Below are positions 1 to 9,180 of a stretch of DNA of 64,000 nucleotides, one piece after another. The notes under the pieces were generated by a model. That model did not search any database and had not been told where the DNA came from. It worked only from the letters and a program-made list of their open reading frames with translations. Where the stretch lies: contig NZ_LGUR01000230.1 in assembly GCF_001270495.1 (NCBI RefSeq), positions 286,705-350,704 on the forward strand, written 5' to 3'. The stretch is from Streptomyces viridochromogenes. Lineage in GTDB: Bacteria; Actinomycetota; Actinomycetes; Streptomycetales; Streptomycetaceae. The position numbers and the translations under genes were made by a program. The stretch's first letter is position 1. The number at the start of each line of letters is the position of its first letter.

Positions 1-299
1 AGTACGCGCGCCGCCTCCTGGGCGACGAGGCGGTCACCCTCGACTGGGAGGTCCTGGGTCTCCTCTCCTTCGAAGAACACCTGCAAGCCTTCGCCCCGCT
101 CGACACCTTCGGAGGCCAGCACCTTGAGCTGTACTACACCGACCAGGGAGGCACGGAGCGCATCCTGCTGCGGGTGTCGTGCGTGAGCTGCCCGAGTCAG
201 CATGTGCACGAGGTGACGTCGATGGAACAGCTCGGGCAGCTGCTGTCCCAGACCCCGGCCTGGCAGTCCATCGACCCACGCGACGGAGGCAATCTCTGA
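1..299 (+). CDS. C-terminal part of an unrecognised protein (partial)
   Basis: The frame is open from the window edge (codons in phase with position 3) to TGA at 297-299. It gives about 98 residues with no start visible. A CVSCPSQH segment offers a C-x2-C pair that could bind a metal or form a disulfide, but there is no second pair. The stop overlaps the ATG of the next gene (TGATG), so the two are probably translationally coupled and belong to the same transfer-region operon. No family was recognised. Confidence 0.6.
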   Translation, partial: YARRLLGDEAVTLDWEVLGLLSFEEHLQAFAPLDTFGGQHLELYYTDQGGTERILLRVSCVSCPSQHVHEVTSMEQLGQLLSQTPAWQSIDPRDGGNL

Positions 300-1414
300 T
301 GTCTCGCGCGCACATACAGGCGCTCGCGACCCAACCGCAGGGGATCCACAGCCTTCGCGGTATGACGGCCTGGGACCGTTCCGCAATCATCCTGCTCGGC
401 GCGGCCGGCTTCGCGTTCTCCTACGACGCACTGCGGCAGATCGCCATTGCCATCCACGCCCGGGAGACCCTGAGCTACCTGTTCCCGGTGTTCATCGACG
501 GGTTCATTGCGTACGGCGTCCGAGCGATCGTGCTCCTCCGACACCAGCGCTTCGGCGCTCGCCTTTACGCCTGGTTTCTCTTCCTCGCGGCCACTGGGGC
601 GAGTCTCGGCGCCAACGCCCTTCATGCGATCACGCTGAACCACGGTCCGCAGGCAGGACGGTCCGCGCTGCACCTCACGGACAGTGTCGTCGGGGTGCTG
701 TCGACACTCGCGCCGCTGGCGCTGGCGGGCTCCGTGCACCTCTACATCCTGATGGCGCGGACCGCCGAAATGTCGGTCCGGGACGGCGCAGACAGCGGTC
801 CGGGACCGGTCCGCCGAGATGTCCCGCCGCTCGGCAGCATCACGGCCCAGCCAGGACCTCGTCCGCTGGAGGCAACGGCGTCGGCTGAAACGCGAAGTGT
901 CGAGGCTCGTCCGTCCGCAGTGGACAGTTCTGCTGGGACCGCCGTTGACCTGTGGAAACACGAGGATGCCCAGACTGCGGAACCTCGTACGGACGAGTCG
1001 AGCACAGGTTCGTCCGCGCTTGCGGACGGCACCGGTGCGGAGCTGGACCAGTCGGACGGACCGCCCGTCGCCCTCGCGAACCACGGGGCTGCCACGGCGC
1101 CCGCGACGGCGGCCGAGCCCTCCGTCCCGGCGACGGTCCGCACCGGTGCGGACGGCGAAAAGTCCCCCGTCCCGGACGGCGCCGAGTTCCCGCAGGACCG
1201 GGAGGCCGACAACGAATGGCTTGAGGATCTGCTGCCGATCGCACGGGCCGCTTCCGAGAAGGCGGGACGGATCAGTCGTGACGCCGTGAAAGAGGCCGTC
1301 CGCGCACACCAGCCGATTAGCAACGACCGCTTGGGCGTACTGCTGGCACGGCTGAAGGAAGAGGAGGACGAGGCCGCGAAGGCACCCGCCGCTGCCTCCA
1401 GCGCCCTCTGGTGA
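299..1414 (+). CDS. DUF2637 domain membrane protein of the transfer region
   Basis: The 371-residue product starts MSRAHIQALATQ at ATG 299, overlapping the upstream TGA; a longer in-frame start at 179 would run through the neighbour and is not used. The first ~150 residues form four hydrophobic helices (about 27-45, 55-77, 84-102, 125-148) in the WDRSAI..LGAAGFAFSYDALR pattern typical of DUF2637. This family is very common on Streptomyces conjugative plasmids and integrative elements. Residues ~160-300 are low-complexity, acidic and Ala/Ser-rich. The last ~60 look like a charged winged-helix-like tail (SRDAVKEAVRAHQPISNDRL). The family role is not established; an accessory membrane role in transfer or spread is an inference from context. 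Confidence 0.8.
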   Translation: MSRAHIQALATQPQGIHSLRGMTAWDRSAIILLGAAGFAFSYDALRQIAIAIHARETLSYLFPVFIDGFIAYGVRAIVLLRHQRFGARLYAWFLFLAATGASLGANALHAITLNHGPQAGRSALHLTDSVVGVLSTLAPLALAGSVHLYILMARTAEMSVRDGADSGPGPVRRDVPPLGSITAQPGPRPLEATASAETRSVEARPSAVDSSAGTAVDLWKHEDAQTAEPRTDESSTGSSALADGTGAELDQSDGPPVALANHGAATAPATAAEPSVPATVRTGADGEKSPVPDGAEFPQDREADNEWLEDLLPIARAASEKAGRISRDAVKEAVRAHQPISNDRLGVLLARLKEEEDEAAKAPAAASSALW

Positions 1415-1499
1415 TCTCATCTCATAGGTGCCCCCACGGCCTCCGCGGTTTCGCCCCGTAGAGGCCGTGGACGGTCCGCTTGATCAGGAAGGAAAGACC

Positions 1500-2048
1500 A
1501 TGTGGCGACGCCGACAAGACCGAGCGGAGGACGCCGCCCGCCCCGATGCCGTGCAAGCGGGTTCCGCACTCGCGCTCCACCTCCAGAACGGTGGCGAACT
1601 TGCAGCGGTCCAGGTGGACGACCTTCCTCTTGCGGACGGGGAGATCGCCCTTGCGGACGTAACGTGCTCGGTCGCCCGGTTCTACGGAACCGACATCGTC
1701 GACCCGCGATCGGCCGGCTACTTCGAGGACCACCCAACCTTCGGCCGACGCTGGGTGCCCAACCGTCGGCTCGACGCCCGGCGTCGTCAAGAGGCGGAGG
1801 CTGCCGCTGAGCCGCAGTGGCGCGATCACACCGTGGCGCGGGTGGTCCTGACCTCCACCGGAGTACGGCTCAAGCCATCCGGTTCATCGACCTGGTTGCC
1901 GTTCGACCACGCCCTCCTGTCCGGGGTCACGACGGGACAGCCCGAAGTCGTGCTCTCCTACACCCTGTGTGCGCCGCTGCTCCTCACCGGACCGGCCGCG
2001 CCTTGGCTCGGCGTCGCGATCGAGCACCTACGGCGCACGACTTTCTAG
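1500..2048 (+). CDS. Hypothetical protein of the transfer region
   Basis: This is a 182-residue product starting MWRRRQDRAED at ATG 1500, chosen because GGAAGGA lies about 8 bases upstream; a possible earlier start at 1428 has no ribosome-binding site. The N-terminal half is acidic with many Arg residues. The C-terminal half has hydrophobic stretches (VVLSYTLCAPLLLTGPAAPWLGVAIEHL) but no clear membrane helix. It follows the DUF2637 gene by 85 bases on the same strand, so it is likely in the same transcription unit. No domain was recognised. Confidence 0.6.
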   Translation: MWRRRQDRAEDAARPDAVQAGSALALHLQNGGELAAVQVDDLPLADGEIALADVTCSVARFYGTDIVDPRSAGYFEDHPTFGRRWVPNRRLDARRRQEAEAAAEPQWRDHTVARVVLTSTGVRLKPSGSSTWLPFDHALLSGVTTGQPEVVLSYTLCAPLLLTGPAAPWLGVAIEHLRRTTF

Positions 2049-2113
2049 AGATCTTCAGCTGTGCGGGTTACGAGGGGCGTGACGGCTGGCGTAACCCGCA
2101 TCGTTAAAGATTT
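2047..2113. repeat. Imperfect inverted repeat after the first operon
   Basis: The arms TGCGGGTTACG (2062-2072) and CGTAACCCGCA (2090-2100) are perfect, and the similarity continues outward to AGATCTT/AAAGATTTCT, giving arms of ~26 bases with mismatches. It begins at the stop of the 1500-2048 gene. It could be a factor-independent terminator without a U tract, as is common in Streptomyces, or a protein-binding or recombination site at the border of the AT-richer island that follows. Confidence 0.45.
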
Positions 2114-2314
2114 CTACCGGCCGTGGGCCGACTGTTGCTACTGATCGGTGGCCGGCCATGCGAACCCTCACCTCCGCGGTCTGCCCTTCGGGGATGCGCG
2201 CGGCAGTGAAGCGCCCCGGCTGAACGAGTGGCCTGGCGGCCCTGCCGACAGCGAACCGCAGCGCTACCCACCTAGCTTGGCGGTCACAGATGGGCGCACC
2301 CACAGGAGCTGCCA

Positions 2315-2905
2315 ATGAGCGTTTCGTCCCTAGCCGAGGCCAGTGCCCTGCGCCTCACCCAGCCGAATATCGAAGCATCCCCGGTGCAGATTGCGGCAAC
2401 CCCTGCTCCTGCACTGGCAGGCACTCCGCCGGTGCCAACCAATGTCGGGCCGTCTGGCCCACTGGCCCAGCTCTTTACTTTCATCCCAACGGAGACGCTC
2501 ACAGTCTATGTGGCTGTAGACACAGCCCTAGGCGCAACCACTGCACCCAAGGGGCTCGCTCTCTGCAAAGCAAGCTTTGAGGCGCGATGGTGGTGGGTTG
2601 TAGGTCTCGCCCTTGCAACCATTGCACTGACGTGTGCGCTCAGCTATCGAAAACAGAGGCAGGCAAATCCGGCAGATTCGTTTCGAGCTCCTATTGCCGA
2701 GACAGCTGCCGCTACAGCAGGCTTTCTCATTTGGTCACTATCCTTGCCGAGTACTCCGCTAAGGGACTTCTGCGGGTACGATCCGTCGAAATGGAGTCCT
2801 GTCATCATTCTGGTCGGAACAATTTTGATTGCAACAATGCTCCACGTGGCTGGTAAAACCGTAACGTGGACCAAGGTACTTACGAGCGCAACACCGCCGG
2901 CCTGA
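2315..2905 (+). CDS. Small membrane protein next to the L4-protease gene
   Basis: The product is 196 residues, with ATG 2315 preceded by CAGGAG about 8 bases upstream. An Ala/Pro-rich N-terminal ~45 residues leads to FTFIPTETLTVYVAV, the kind of segment seen at the start of many small bacterial membrane proteins of unknown function. Hydrophobic helices follow at about 90-110 (WWWVVGLALATIALTCAL), 128-146 and 160-178. Codon use is AT-richer than in the flanking transfer genes and matches the protease gene downstream, so the two may have arrived together. The function is unknown. A membrane partner or effector for the protease is only a hypothesis. Confidence 0.6.
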   Translation: MSVSSLAEASALRLTQPNIEASPVQIAATPAPALAGTPPVPTNVGPSGPLAQLFTFIPTETLTVYVAVDTALGATTAPKGLALCKASFEARWWWVVGLALATIALTCALSYRKQRQANPADSFRAPIAETAAATAGFLIWSLSLPSTPLRDFCGYDPSKWSPVIILVGTILIATMLHVAGKTVTWTKVLTSATPPA

Positions 2906-3175
2906 CGTTCGCTCGTGCAGCCCTTCCCGAATTTCGACGGCATGTTGGGATGTGTGTATATGTGTCCAGCTTCAAAGTGTAGCGTCCGCATGTGCAGATG
3001 CGATCATGCTGAGGCGGAGGTGTCATAGAGATAGAACCCGGCACCTAGCGTGCCAGGGTCCTTGTGGACTAGCGACATCCGCATCACCGGCGACGCGGGC
3101 TCCGGCGGCACCCGTCCCTCAGACCCGCGCACCACACATTAGGCCCTAAAACCCGGAAGGTAGAGGGCAGCGGGT

Positions 3176-6064
3176 TTGCGAATAATCGACGTACTCTCCC
3201 CCACTGGCGAGAAGACAGGGCGGATCGAACTTCCTCCAGAGATCTTCAATGCGAAGGTCAACCGACCCCTGATCCACCAGGTGGTTGTTGCTCAACGAGC
3301 CGCCGCTCGCCAGGGCACGCATAAGACCAAGACACGTGGCGAGGTTCGGGGCGGGGGAAAGAAGCCTTACCGCCAAAAGGGCACGGGCCGAGCCCGCCAG
3401 GGATCCAACAGGGCACCGCAACTCAGAAGCGGCGGCAAAGTACATGGTCCAGTTCCGCGTGACTACTCGCAGCGCACGCCGAAGAAGATGAAGGTCGCCG
3501 CACTGCGTGGTGCCCTCACTGACCGGGCTCAGTGTGACCGTGTCCATGTTGTCACGGGGATTACTGCTTCACGACTCCCGTCTACAAAGGCAGCTAAGCA
3601 CCTAATTTCGTTGATCAGCGAACGTAAAAATGTTCTGCTAGTAATTGACCGCGCTGATGATGTCTCTTGGCTTTCCGCGCGAAACCTCCAGCAGGTGCAT
3701 ATTCTGGAACCGGAACAGCTGAACACGTATGACGTTATTGTTTCCGATGACGTCATCTTTACTGAGTCGGCGCTCCACCATTTTGTAAGGGCCTCGGCTC
3801 CATCCACTGCCCTCAACTTCCCCCCTGATGGAGGCAGGTCAATGCGCGTTATCGCCTATTTTATGGACAAAGATGAGGAAGGCCTCGCCCTCCGCACACT
3901 TCACAACGTTTCCCGCACTCGAAGCTATGTGATCGGCGATGTCAATACGAATGACATACCCCTGCTCGAACAGGGCGGCCTGACTGTTGACAAGATTTCC
4001 TCAGGTGCGATTGTCGAGGCTGCCTCAGCAAGCGAGAAAGTCCGCACTAGAAAGAACGTCGTTGATGATTCTATCCCGCTAGACGATAGGTCTCTTGAGG
4101 CCTCTACATCGCCGAGGTATTGGATACTTCAGTTGGCCGAACCGATGCTGGAGGATCACAGGGCGAAAATTGCGAGGATTGGCGTACACGTGCAGCGCGT
4201 CATTCAACCCAACGCATACTTGATAGTTGCCACAAGGAGGCAAGCGACGAGTTTGAACGGCTTGCCATTCGTGGCAGGGATAACAAAATATGAGCCACGC
4301 GTGGCAAATCCCATTCGACTCAGGCCCGAGATCGATGCAGAGTCACCTCGGAGCAATCTTCAGACATGGGACTTGCGCTTGACTGATGAGCATGCGGCTC
4401 GTAAATTCATTAACTGGCTGGCTAAGCACGCCGACTCCGAGGATTTTCAGATCCTGGGGTCTGCCGGGCACCGAGTTCGGATCAAATTGCCCGGCGGATC
4501 GATACTGGAACAAGAGATTCCGCAATTTGTCGGGGTCCTAGATATGGTGAAGTATGTGCCCCCGAAACTCTGCAATAGCGTTGCTCTGCAACTGATAGGG
4601 ATCACAGGTGACAACCCAGGACATCGAATTCTCCCATATAGAGGAAGTGGTCAAACTATTGCAATAGCCGACAGTGGCTTGGATCAGCAGCATCCGGATT
4701 TCGCCGGTCGACTTGTTGGTGTGATCGGCCTTTGGCGCCCCGGTGAAACTAGCGACCCGCACGGCCATGGTACTCATGTGGCGGGCTCAGCATTGGGTGA
4801 CGGTACGGCATCTAATGGAGAAATACAAGGTGTAGCTCCGGAAGCTCACCTATACTTCCAGGCTATTACAGACAACTACGGCCGCCTCGTACTTCCGCTT
4901 TCCCTGGCCGATGGGCTGTTTGAACCCGCCTATGCCGCAGGTGCCCGTATACACAACGACAGCTGGGGAGCCGAGACAGCGTCTACATATAACGGCAATT
5001 GTGACGATGTAGATACTTTCGTTGCGCGGCGGAGAGACATGCTGATTGTCATCGCCGCTGGCAATGCAGGAAACGAGGCAGGGCGGGTTCATTCGCAGCC
5101 CGGATATGTCGATTGGGAATCCATTGATTCCCCTGGGGCCTGCAAGAATGCGCTCACCGTGGGTGCCAGTAGAAGCACCAGAACCATCGGCGGTTACTCG
5201 CAAAAGCTCTATGGGCAAGTCTGGAGGGAAAAATTTCTAACCCCACCTATAGCGATCGAACGCGTTTCCGGGGACAAGGAAGCCATAGCGGCTTTCAGTA
5301 GTAGAGGGCCTTGCGATGACCAGCGCATCAAGCCCGATGTAGTGGCTCCGGGGACGGACATCTTGTCGACTCGCTCTAACCTCGCGCCTAGTCGCAATTT
5401 CTGGGGGGATTACCCTCCGAACATGAGGTATGCCTACCATGGCGGAACGAGCATGGCTGCACCTCTAGTGTCCGGCTGCGCGGCACTCGTCCGCGAGTAC
5501 TATATGCGAACTCGCGACTTTACGCCTAGTGCGGCTCTACTTAAAGCCACTCTGATAAATGGCACACGTCCTCTCACTGCACCTGATTCCGTCGCCCGGG
5601 AGCGTCAATATCACCAAGGTTTCGGTGCCATATATATGCCGTGCACAATCCCTAATTCAAGTGTACCCAATCTAGTGTTGGAGTTTGAGGATCCTTGGCA
5701 GAACCCAGCTTTGCAGTTCCGGGCCGTTGGGGACTATGCGAGATTCCTCATTGAGGCAGGAAGCAGGTTGCCGCTACGTATATGCCTCGCCTACACTGAC
5801 CTGCCTTCCAGATCTCTGCAAAACGACCTCAGCATAATCGTAAAGGATCCAGCCCAGGTCAAGCATATGGGAAATGCCGCATTCCAGCCACGACTGCTCA
5901 AGAGTGACACCACAAACAATGTGGAGATAGTCCGCTTGATGAGTCCGCAAGCAGGAACTTATGTGATTCAGGTGTTTGCGCGTAGCCTCCGCGAGCCTCC
6001 CCAAGATTATGCGCTTGTAGTTAGCGGTGACTTGAAGGGGTCTTTGACGCGTCTGCCAGACTGA
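3176..6064 (+). CDS. Ribosomal protein L4 paralogue fused to a subtilisin-like (S8) serine protease
   Basis: This is a 962-residue frame from TTG 3176 (GGAAGG ~16 bases upstream). Residues 1-~205 are a full-length bacterial uL4: [37 protein letters not shown], the exit-tunnel loop [20 protein letters not shown], and the 23S-binding C-terminal core up to [18 protein letters not shown]. Residues ~223-490 resemble the prodomain and linker of large S8 peptidases. The catalytic domain shows the triad D499 ([13 protein letters not shown]), H531 (GHGTHVAGS) and S759 (GGTSMAAP), with the oxyanion Asn at N630. The C-terminal ~150 residues look like a beta-rich KP-43-type domain. No signal peptide is visible, so it should act in the cytoplasm. 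An in-frame ATG at 3842, preceded by GGAGG, could also give a free 740-residue protease. Base composition is AT-richer than the neighbours, suggesting transfer. Substrate and role are unknown. Confidence 0.85.
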   Translation: MRIIDVLSPTGEKTGRIELPPEIFNAKVNRPLIHQVVVAQRAAARQGTHKTKTRGEVRGGGKKPYRQKGTGRARQGSNRAPQLRSGGKVHGPVPRDYSQRTPKKMKVAALRGALTDRAQCDRVHVVTGITASRLPSTKAAKHLISLISERKNVLLVIDRADDVSWLSARNLQQVHILEPEQLNTYDVIVSDDVIFTESALHHFVRASAPSTALNFPPDGGRSMRVIAYFMDKDEEGLALRTLHNVSRTRSYVIGDVNTNDIPLLEQGGLTVDKISSGAIVEAASASEKVRTRKNVVDDSIPLDDRSLEASTSPRYWILQLAEPMLEDHRAKIARIGVHVQRVIQPNAYLIVATRRQATSLNGLPFVAGITKYEPRVANPIRLRPEIDAESPRSNLQTWDLRLTDEHAARKFINWLAKHADSEDFQILGSAGHRVRIKLPGGSILEQEIPQFVGVLDMVKYVPPKLCNSVALQLIGITGDNPGHRILPYRGSGQTIAIADSGLDQQHPDFAGRLVGVIGLWRPGETSDPHGHGTHVAGSALGDGTASNGEIQGVAPEAHLYFQAITDNYGRLVLPLSLADGLFEPAYAAGARIHNDSWGAETASTYNGNCDDVDTFVARRRDMLIVIAAGNAGNEAGRVHSQPGYVDWESIDSPGACKNALTVGASRSTRTIGGYSQKLYGQVWREKFLTPPIAIERVSGDKEAIAAFSSRGPCDDQRIKPDVVAPGTDILSTRSNLAPSRNFWGDYPPNMRYAYHGGTSMAAPLVSGCAALVREYYMRTRDFTPSAALLKATLINGTRPLTAPDSVARERQYHQGFGAIYMPCTIPNSSVPNLVLEFEDPWQNPALQFRAVGDYARFLIEAGSRLPLRICLAYTDLPSRSLQNDLSIIVKDPAQVKHMGNAAFQPRLLKSDTTNNVEIVRLMSPQAGTYVIQVFARSLREPPQDYALVVSGDLKGSLTRLPD

Positions 6065-6154
6065 GATTGCGTCTGGTCGAGAACGCCGACATCGGGACAC
6101 TGCATAGACGTTAGATAGATGGCCAGGCCGTCCGAAGAGGCCTCCCCATCACAG

Positions 6155-6195
6155 AAGTCGGAACCTAATTCCTAGAATTAGGTTCCGACTTTTTT
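6155..6195 (+). terminator. Strong Rho-independent terminator of the L4-protease gene
   Basis: A perfect 17-base inverted repeat (6155-6171 and 6175-6191, loop CTA) is followed by a T run at 6190-6195. This classic U-tract terminator is unusual for high-GC Streptomyces DNA and supports a foreign origin for the island. Confidence 0.9.
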
Positions 6196-6631
6196 GCTGA
6201 TTCGAGTTGTCCGCGAACCCCTGCGATGATTCAGGCACGGCCAGCGCCACAAGGCACTTCCTGGCCGATGGAGATTCGTGTATCGATCTTCCCTTAATCG
6301 AGCGAGGGGTTAACGACCTTGATATGAGTAACGGCTCATCCGAACCCTCAGCCTTGTTGCGCCATAGCACAGGTTGAAGATGACACGAAAATCGGCACTG
6401 ACACGAAAGACGGCCGAAATCTCCCGTGCATGAGAGGCACCGAGGAGTAGGTGCCGCACCGCAAGGTCACCATCCATATCTCGAATCGGTAGTTGCCGGT
6501 AAATCCCGCAGAAGGAGGGATCTCCCCCCTCCTTCTGCGAAGGGGTGTTGCGGTCCCCACCTCCACGAGATCCACGAGACCGCAAACACCCGACTGTCGA
6601 AAGCCCCCTGCACCAAGGTTGTGGTTCCTGC
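6196..6631. other. Non-coding gap with a second hairpin
   Basis: I see no convincing gene in these ~435 bases. A 12-base perfect stem (GCAGAAGGAGGG, 6508-6519, pairing with 6527-6538) lacks a U tract; it may be a back-up terminator or a leader structure for the lipoprotein gene that follows. Short minus-strand open frames here have no ribosome-binding site and no recognisable family. Confidence 0.5.
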
Positions 6632-7234
6632 ATGCCTCGATCCGGCCGTTTTATACCTATATCCGCCACAATGACGATTATCGGTTCCCTTGCTGCACTG
6701 TCGACCGGATGCTCCAGCTCGACAGGCGGCCCCTCCAAGACCACGACCGCACTACCGCACTCCGTCTCGGTCGGCATCACCGAGACGATCTCACCAAGCG
6801 CGGGAAGCCCCGCGTCGCCGCCAAGTACCGCTTTGCCGAGGGACGTTGAGCGCACTGCGCGGGCTTTCACCACGGTCTACGCCGAGCACGACGCGCGCGA
6901 CGGCAAGGACAGCTCGTACGCCGATGCCGGCGCTCGGGCGGCCCAGCTCACAGCAGGTGAACTGGTGGGCATCCTTGGCCAGAAGCGGCCGAGTCAGGAC
7001 GCCGCGTGGGCCGCGCTGCGGGCCGAGAAGGCCCGCCAGACAGTCGAGATCACCTCGGCTGTGGTCCCCGACGGTGCACCGGCTGTGACGGCGTCCTCCG
7101 CCCTCGTTCGAGTGGGTTACACCCTCACGACGACCCCGAAGTCCGGGCACACGCGCCGCAGCAGCGAACATCTCGCTCTCCGTCTGGAGCACACCTCCAA
7201 GGGCTGGCGCGTCACCGCCTTGCCCTGGGCGTGA
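6632..7234 (+). CDS. Putative lipoprotein of the transfer apparatus
   Basis: The product has 200 residues from ATG 6632. A short basic N-terminus, a hydrophobic segment and LSTGC at about residue 30 form a lipobox-like signal, so it is probably exported and lipid-anchored. A Ser/Thr/Pro-rich spacer (to ~75) leads to a small alpha/beta domain (AFTTVYAEHDARDGKDSSYADAG ... HLALRLEHTSKGWRVTALPW) similar in layout to the NTF2-like or VirB8-like fold seen in other transfer proteins of this operon. It lies 10 bases upstream of the transglycosylase gene. A structural role at the cell surface is inferred. Confidence 0.6.
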   Translation: MPRSGRFIPISATMTIIGSLAALSTGCSSSTGGPSKTTTALPHSVSVGITETISPSAGSPASPPSTALPRDVERTARAFTTVYAEHDARDGKDSSYADAGARAAQLTAGELVGILGQKRPSQDAAWAALRAEKARQTVEITSAVVPDGAPAVTASSALVRVGYTLTTTPKSGHTRRSSEHLALRLEHTSKGWRVTALPWA

Positions 7235-7244
7235 CGGGGCCGCG

Positions 7245-8222
7245 ATGAACAAGGGCACACAAGCTGGTCTGGGACTCTTCACGGCCGGGGTCATCTCGGG
7301 TGTCGCCCTGCTGACCACGTTCGGCGGGGCCGACAGCGCCTCCGCACGGGAGACCGGGCCGGGCGGCAGTATCACGACGGACGCGCCCGTTCCCGGCTGG
7401 GTCCGCGAACTCATCAACAAGCACGCGGGCGAGTGTCCGCAGGTCACGGCCTCGCTCTTGGCGGCTCAGCTGTACACCGAGAGCAAGTTCGACTCCGACG
7501 CGAAGTCGCGTGTCGGCGCCCTCGGTATTGCCCAGTTCATGCCAGCGACCTGGGCCCAGCACGGCAAGGACGGTGACGGGGACGGGGTCAAGGACATCCT
7601 CAACCCGGTCGACGCCGTCGCCGCACAGGCCGCGTACGACTGCACCTTGGCCAAAGAGGTCAAGAACGTGCCGGGTGAGTCGACGGACAACATGCTCGCG
7701 GCGTACAACGCGGGCGGCCCCGCGGTGATCAGGTTCAGCGGCGTGCCCCCGTACTCCGAGACCCGCGACTACGTGCGGAACATTCGTGCGCTGGCCTCGA
7801 AATGGGCGGACGCCGTCCGCCCGGACGCTCCGGCCGGCAAGGGCGCGGCTCGTGCGATCTCCGCCGCGAAGACGGCCCTGGGCACCTGGTACCGGTGGGG
7901 CGGCAACTGCGTCAGTCCCTACACGGGGGCAGGCGGCTGCGACTGCTCGTCACTCACCAAGATGGCCTGGGCCTCGGCAGGCGTAAACCTCCCCCGGGTC
8001 ACGTACGACCAGGTCCACGCCGGGACCGCCGTCAAGAGCGTTTCCCAACTCGCTCCGGGTGACCTGCTGTTCAGCATCCCCGGCAGCGCGGGGCCCGAGC
8101 ACGTCGGCATGTACGTCGGCAATGGCCAGGTTATCGACGCCCCGCGCACGGGGGCGAAGGTCCGGATCAAACCCCTCAGTTACTGGAAGCCGCAGATTGT
8201 CGCGATGCGGCACGTCGGCTAA
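7245..8222 (+). CDS. Bifunctional lytic transglycosylase / NlpC-P60 peptidoglycan hydrolase
   Basis: The product is 325 residues with a signal or membrane segment at about 8-30. Residues ~50-180 form an SLT-type lytic transglycosylase: YTESKFDSDAKS with the catalytic Glu, GALGIAQFMPATW, and MLAAYNAGGP. Residues ~200-325 are an NlpC/P60 (C40) peptidase with the catalytic Cys in GGCDCSSLT (C234) and the His in GPEHVGMYVG (H286). Such VirB1-like enzymes open the cell wall locally for type IV secretion channels in Gram-positive bacteria. It sits between the lipoprotein and the SH3 protein and shows all the expected catalytic residues, so it is likely functional. Confidence 0.92.
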   Translation: MNKGTQAGLGLFTAGVISGVALLTTFGGADSASARETGPGGSITTDAPVPGWVRELINKHAGECPQVTASLLAAQLYTESKFDSDAKSRVGALGIAQFMPATWAQHGKDGDGDGVKDILNPVDAVAAQAAYDCTLAKEVKNVPGESTDNMLAAYNAGGPAVIRFSGVPPYSETRDYVRNIRALASKWADAVRPDAPAGKGAARAISAAKTALGTWYRWGGNCVSPYTGAGGCDCSSLTKMAWASAGVNLPRVTYDQVHAGTAVKSVSQLAPGDLLFSIPGSAGPEHVGMYVGNGQVIDAPRTGAKVRIKPLSYWKPQIVAMRHVG

Positions 8223-8403
8223 CCACTTCGGAATCCCCAGTCCCAGTCGATTTCGGCAAACTCCCACCCCCCGGATTCGCCTGACGTCCAGCCAGGCCCC
8301 CAGCCGTCGCTGGCCGATGAGGGCGCAGCCACGCGGCTGGAGTAGGCCGCTTCCGCACGCCCTGCAGTAACCCAATCAAATCTCTTTGAAAGGCAGGACT
8401 TTC

Positions 8404-8772
8404 ATGAATCTGCGTACCCCTGCGCGTCTGGCCACTCCGGGTCTGCTGGCCCTGTCGGTGGTCGCCGGCGTGACAGCAACCACCACCTCACCGGCCAGCG
8501 CCGCCAACAGCGTCGGCACGAAGGCTTGCACCGAGTGGGTGCATTTGAAGACCACCGTGTCTGCCACTGTGAAGCTGCGCAGCGGGCCGGGGACCAAGTA
8601 CGTCGCAATGAGGCAGCTCGCCAAGAACACGAAGGTCTACTGGGACTGCAACCGCGGATCGACCGGCAGCGGGAAGTCGTGGGGCCACGTGCTGGTGAAG
8701 TCGGGCGCGAACAAGGGCAAGTCGGGCTGGGTGGCCCGGACTTACATCAACACGCCGATGCAGCTCTCCTGA
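8404..8772 (+). CDS. Secreted SH3-domain protein
   Basis: The product is 122 residues, with ATG 8404 chosen because GAAAGGCAGG lies just upstream. There is a typical secretion signal (MNLRTPARLATPGLLALSVV...SPASA, cleavage near residue 35). The mature part is one bacterial SH3 fold (VKLRSGPGTKYVAMRQLAKNT ... GWVARTYI) with two Cys residues (KACTEW, WDCNRG) that may form a disulfide. Bacterial SH3 domains bind cell wall, so it may help position the hydrolase encoded upstream. Confidence 0.8.
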   Translation: MNLRTPARLATPGLLALSVVAGVTATTTSPASAANSVGTKACTEWVHLKTTVSATVKLRSGPGTKYVAMRQLAKNTKVYWDCNRGSTGSGKSWGHVLVKSGANKGKSGWVARTYINTPMQLS

Positions 8773-8838
8773 CGAAGGAATTCGCCGCTGCCAGGGAATC
8801 CAATCCCATTCGATATCCAAAGCATTAGGGGCACCAAT

Positions 8839-9177
8839 ATGCACAACTTGCTGTCTGCCGCTGCCGAACCTTCCTTGCACTCGACTCTCGCGGCCGGGGC
8901 CGACGTCGTGTCCGGCGTGAAGCCGGACTGGGGCCCCTTCGGGAAGCTCGGCAACACGGCAAAGGTGATCTTGGGCGTCATCGCCGCCGTCGTCCTCGTC
9001 GTCGGCGCTGGCGCATTCCTCGCGGGTGTCGGCAAGTCCAAGGGCTGGTTCGGTGAAGGCCACAGCACCATGGACAGCTCGCGTGGCAAGGGCATGATGG
9101 TCGGCGGCCTGACCTGCGTCTTCCTCGTGGCCTCGTTCGGCACCATCTTCGCCATCACGTACGGCATGGGTGTGTGA
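8839..9177 (+). CDS. Small two-helix membrane protein, VirB2/pilin-like position
   Basis: The 112-residue product has two hydrophobic helices (about 43-66 and 86-108) joined by a short basic loop (KSKGWFGEGHS). Size, topology and place in the operon match the small pilin-like subunits (VirB2/TrbC-like) that precede channel genes in Gram-positive type IV transfer loci. Similarity is by layout only; no diagnostic motif can be seen. The next gene starts 3 bases after its stop. Confidence 0.6.
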   Translation: MHNLLSAAAEPSLHSTLAAGADVVSGVKPDWGPFGKLGNTAKVILGVIAAVVLVVGAGAFLAGVGKSKGWFGEGHSTMDSSRGKGMMVGGLTCVFLVASFGTIFAITYGMGV

Positions 9178-9180
9178 CCC

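Noticed and set aside
6310..6873. Minus-strand open frame between the terminator and the lipoprotein gene
   Set aside because: No recognisable family and no ribosome-binding site, and it overlaps the 5' half of the lipoprotein gene.
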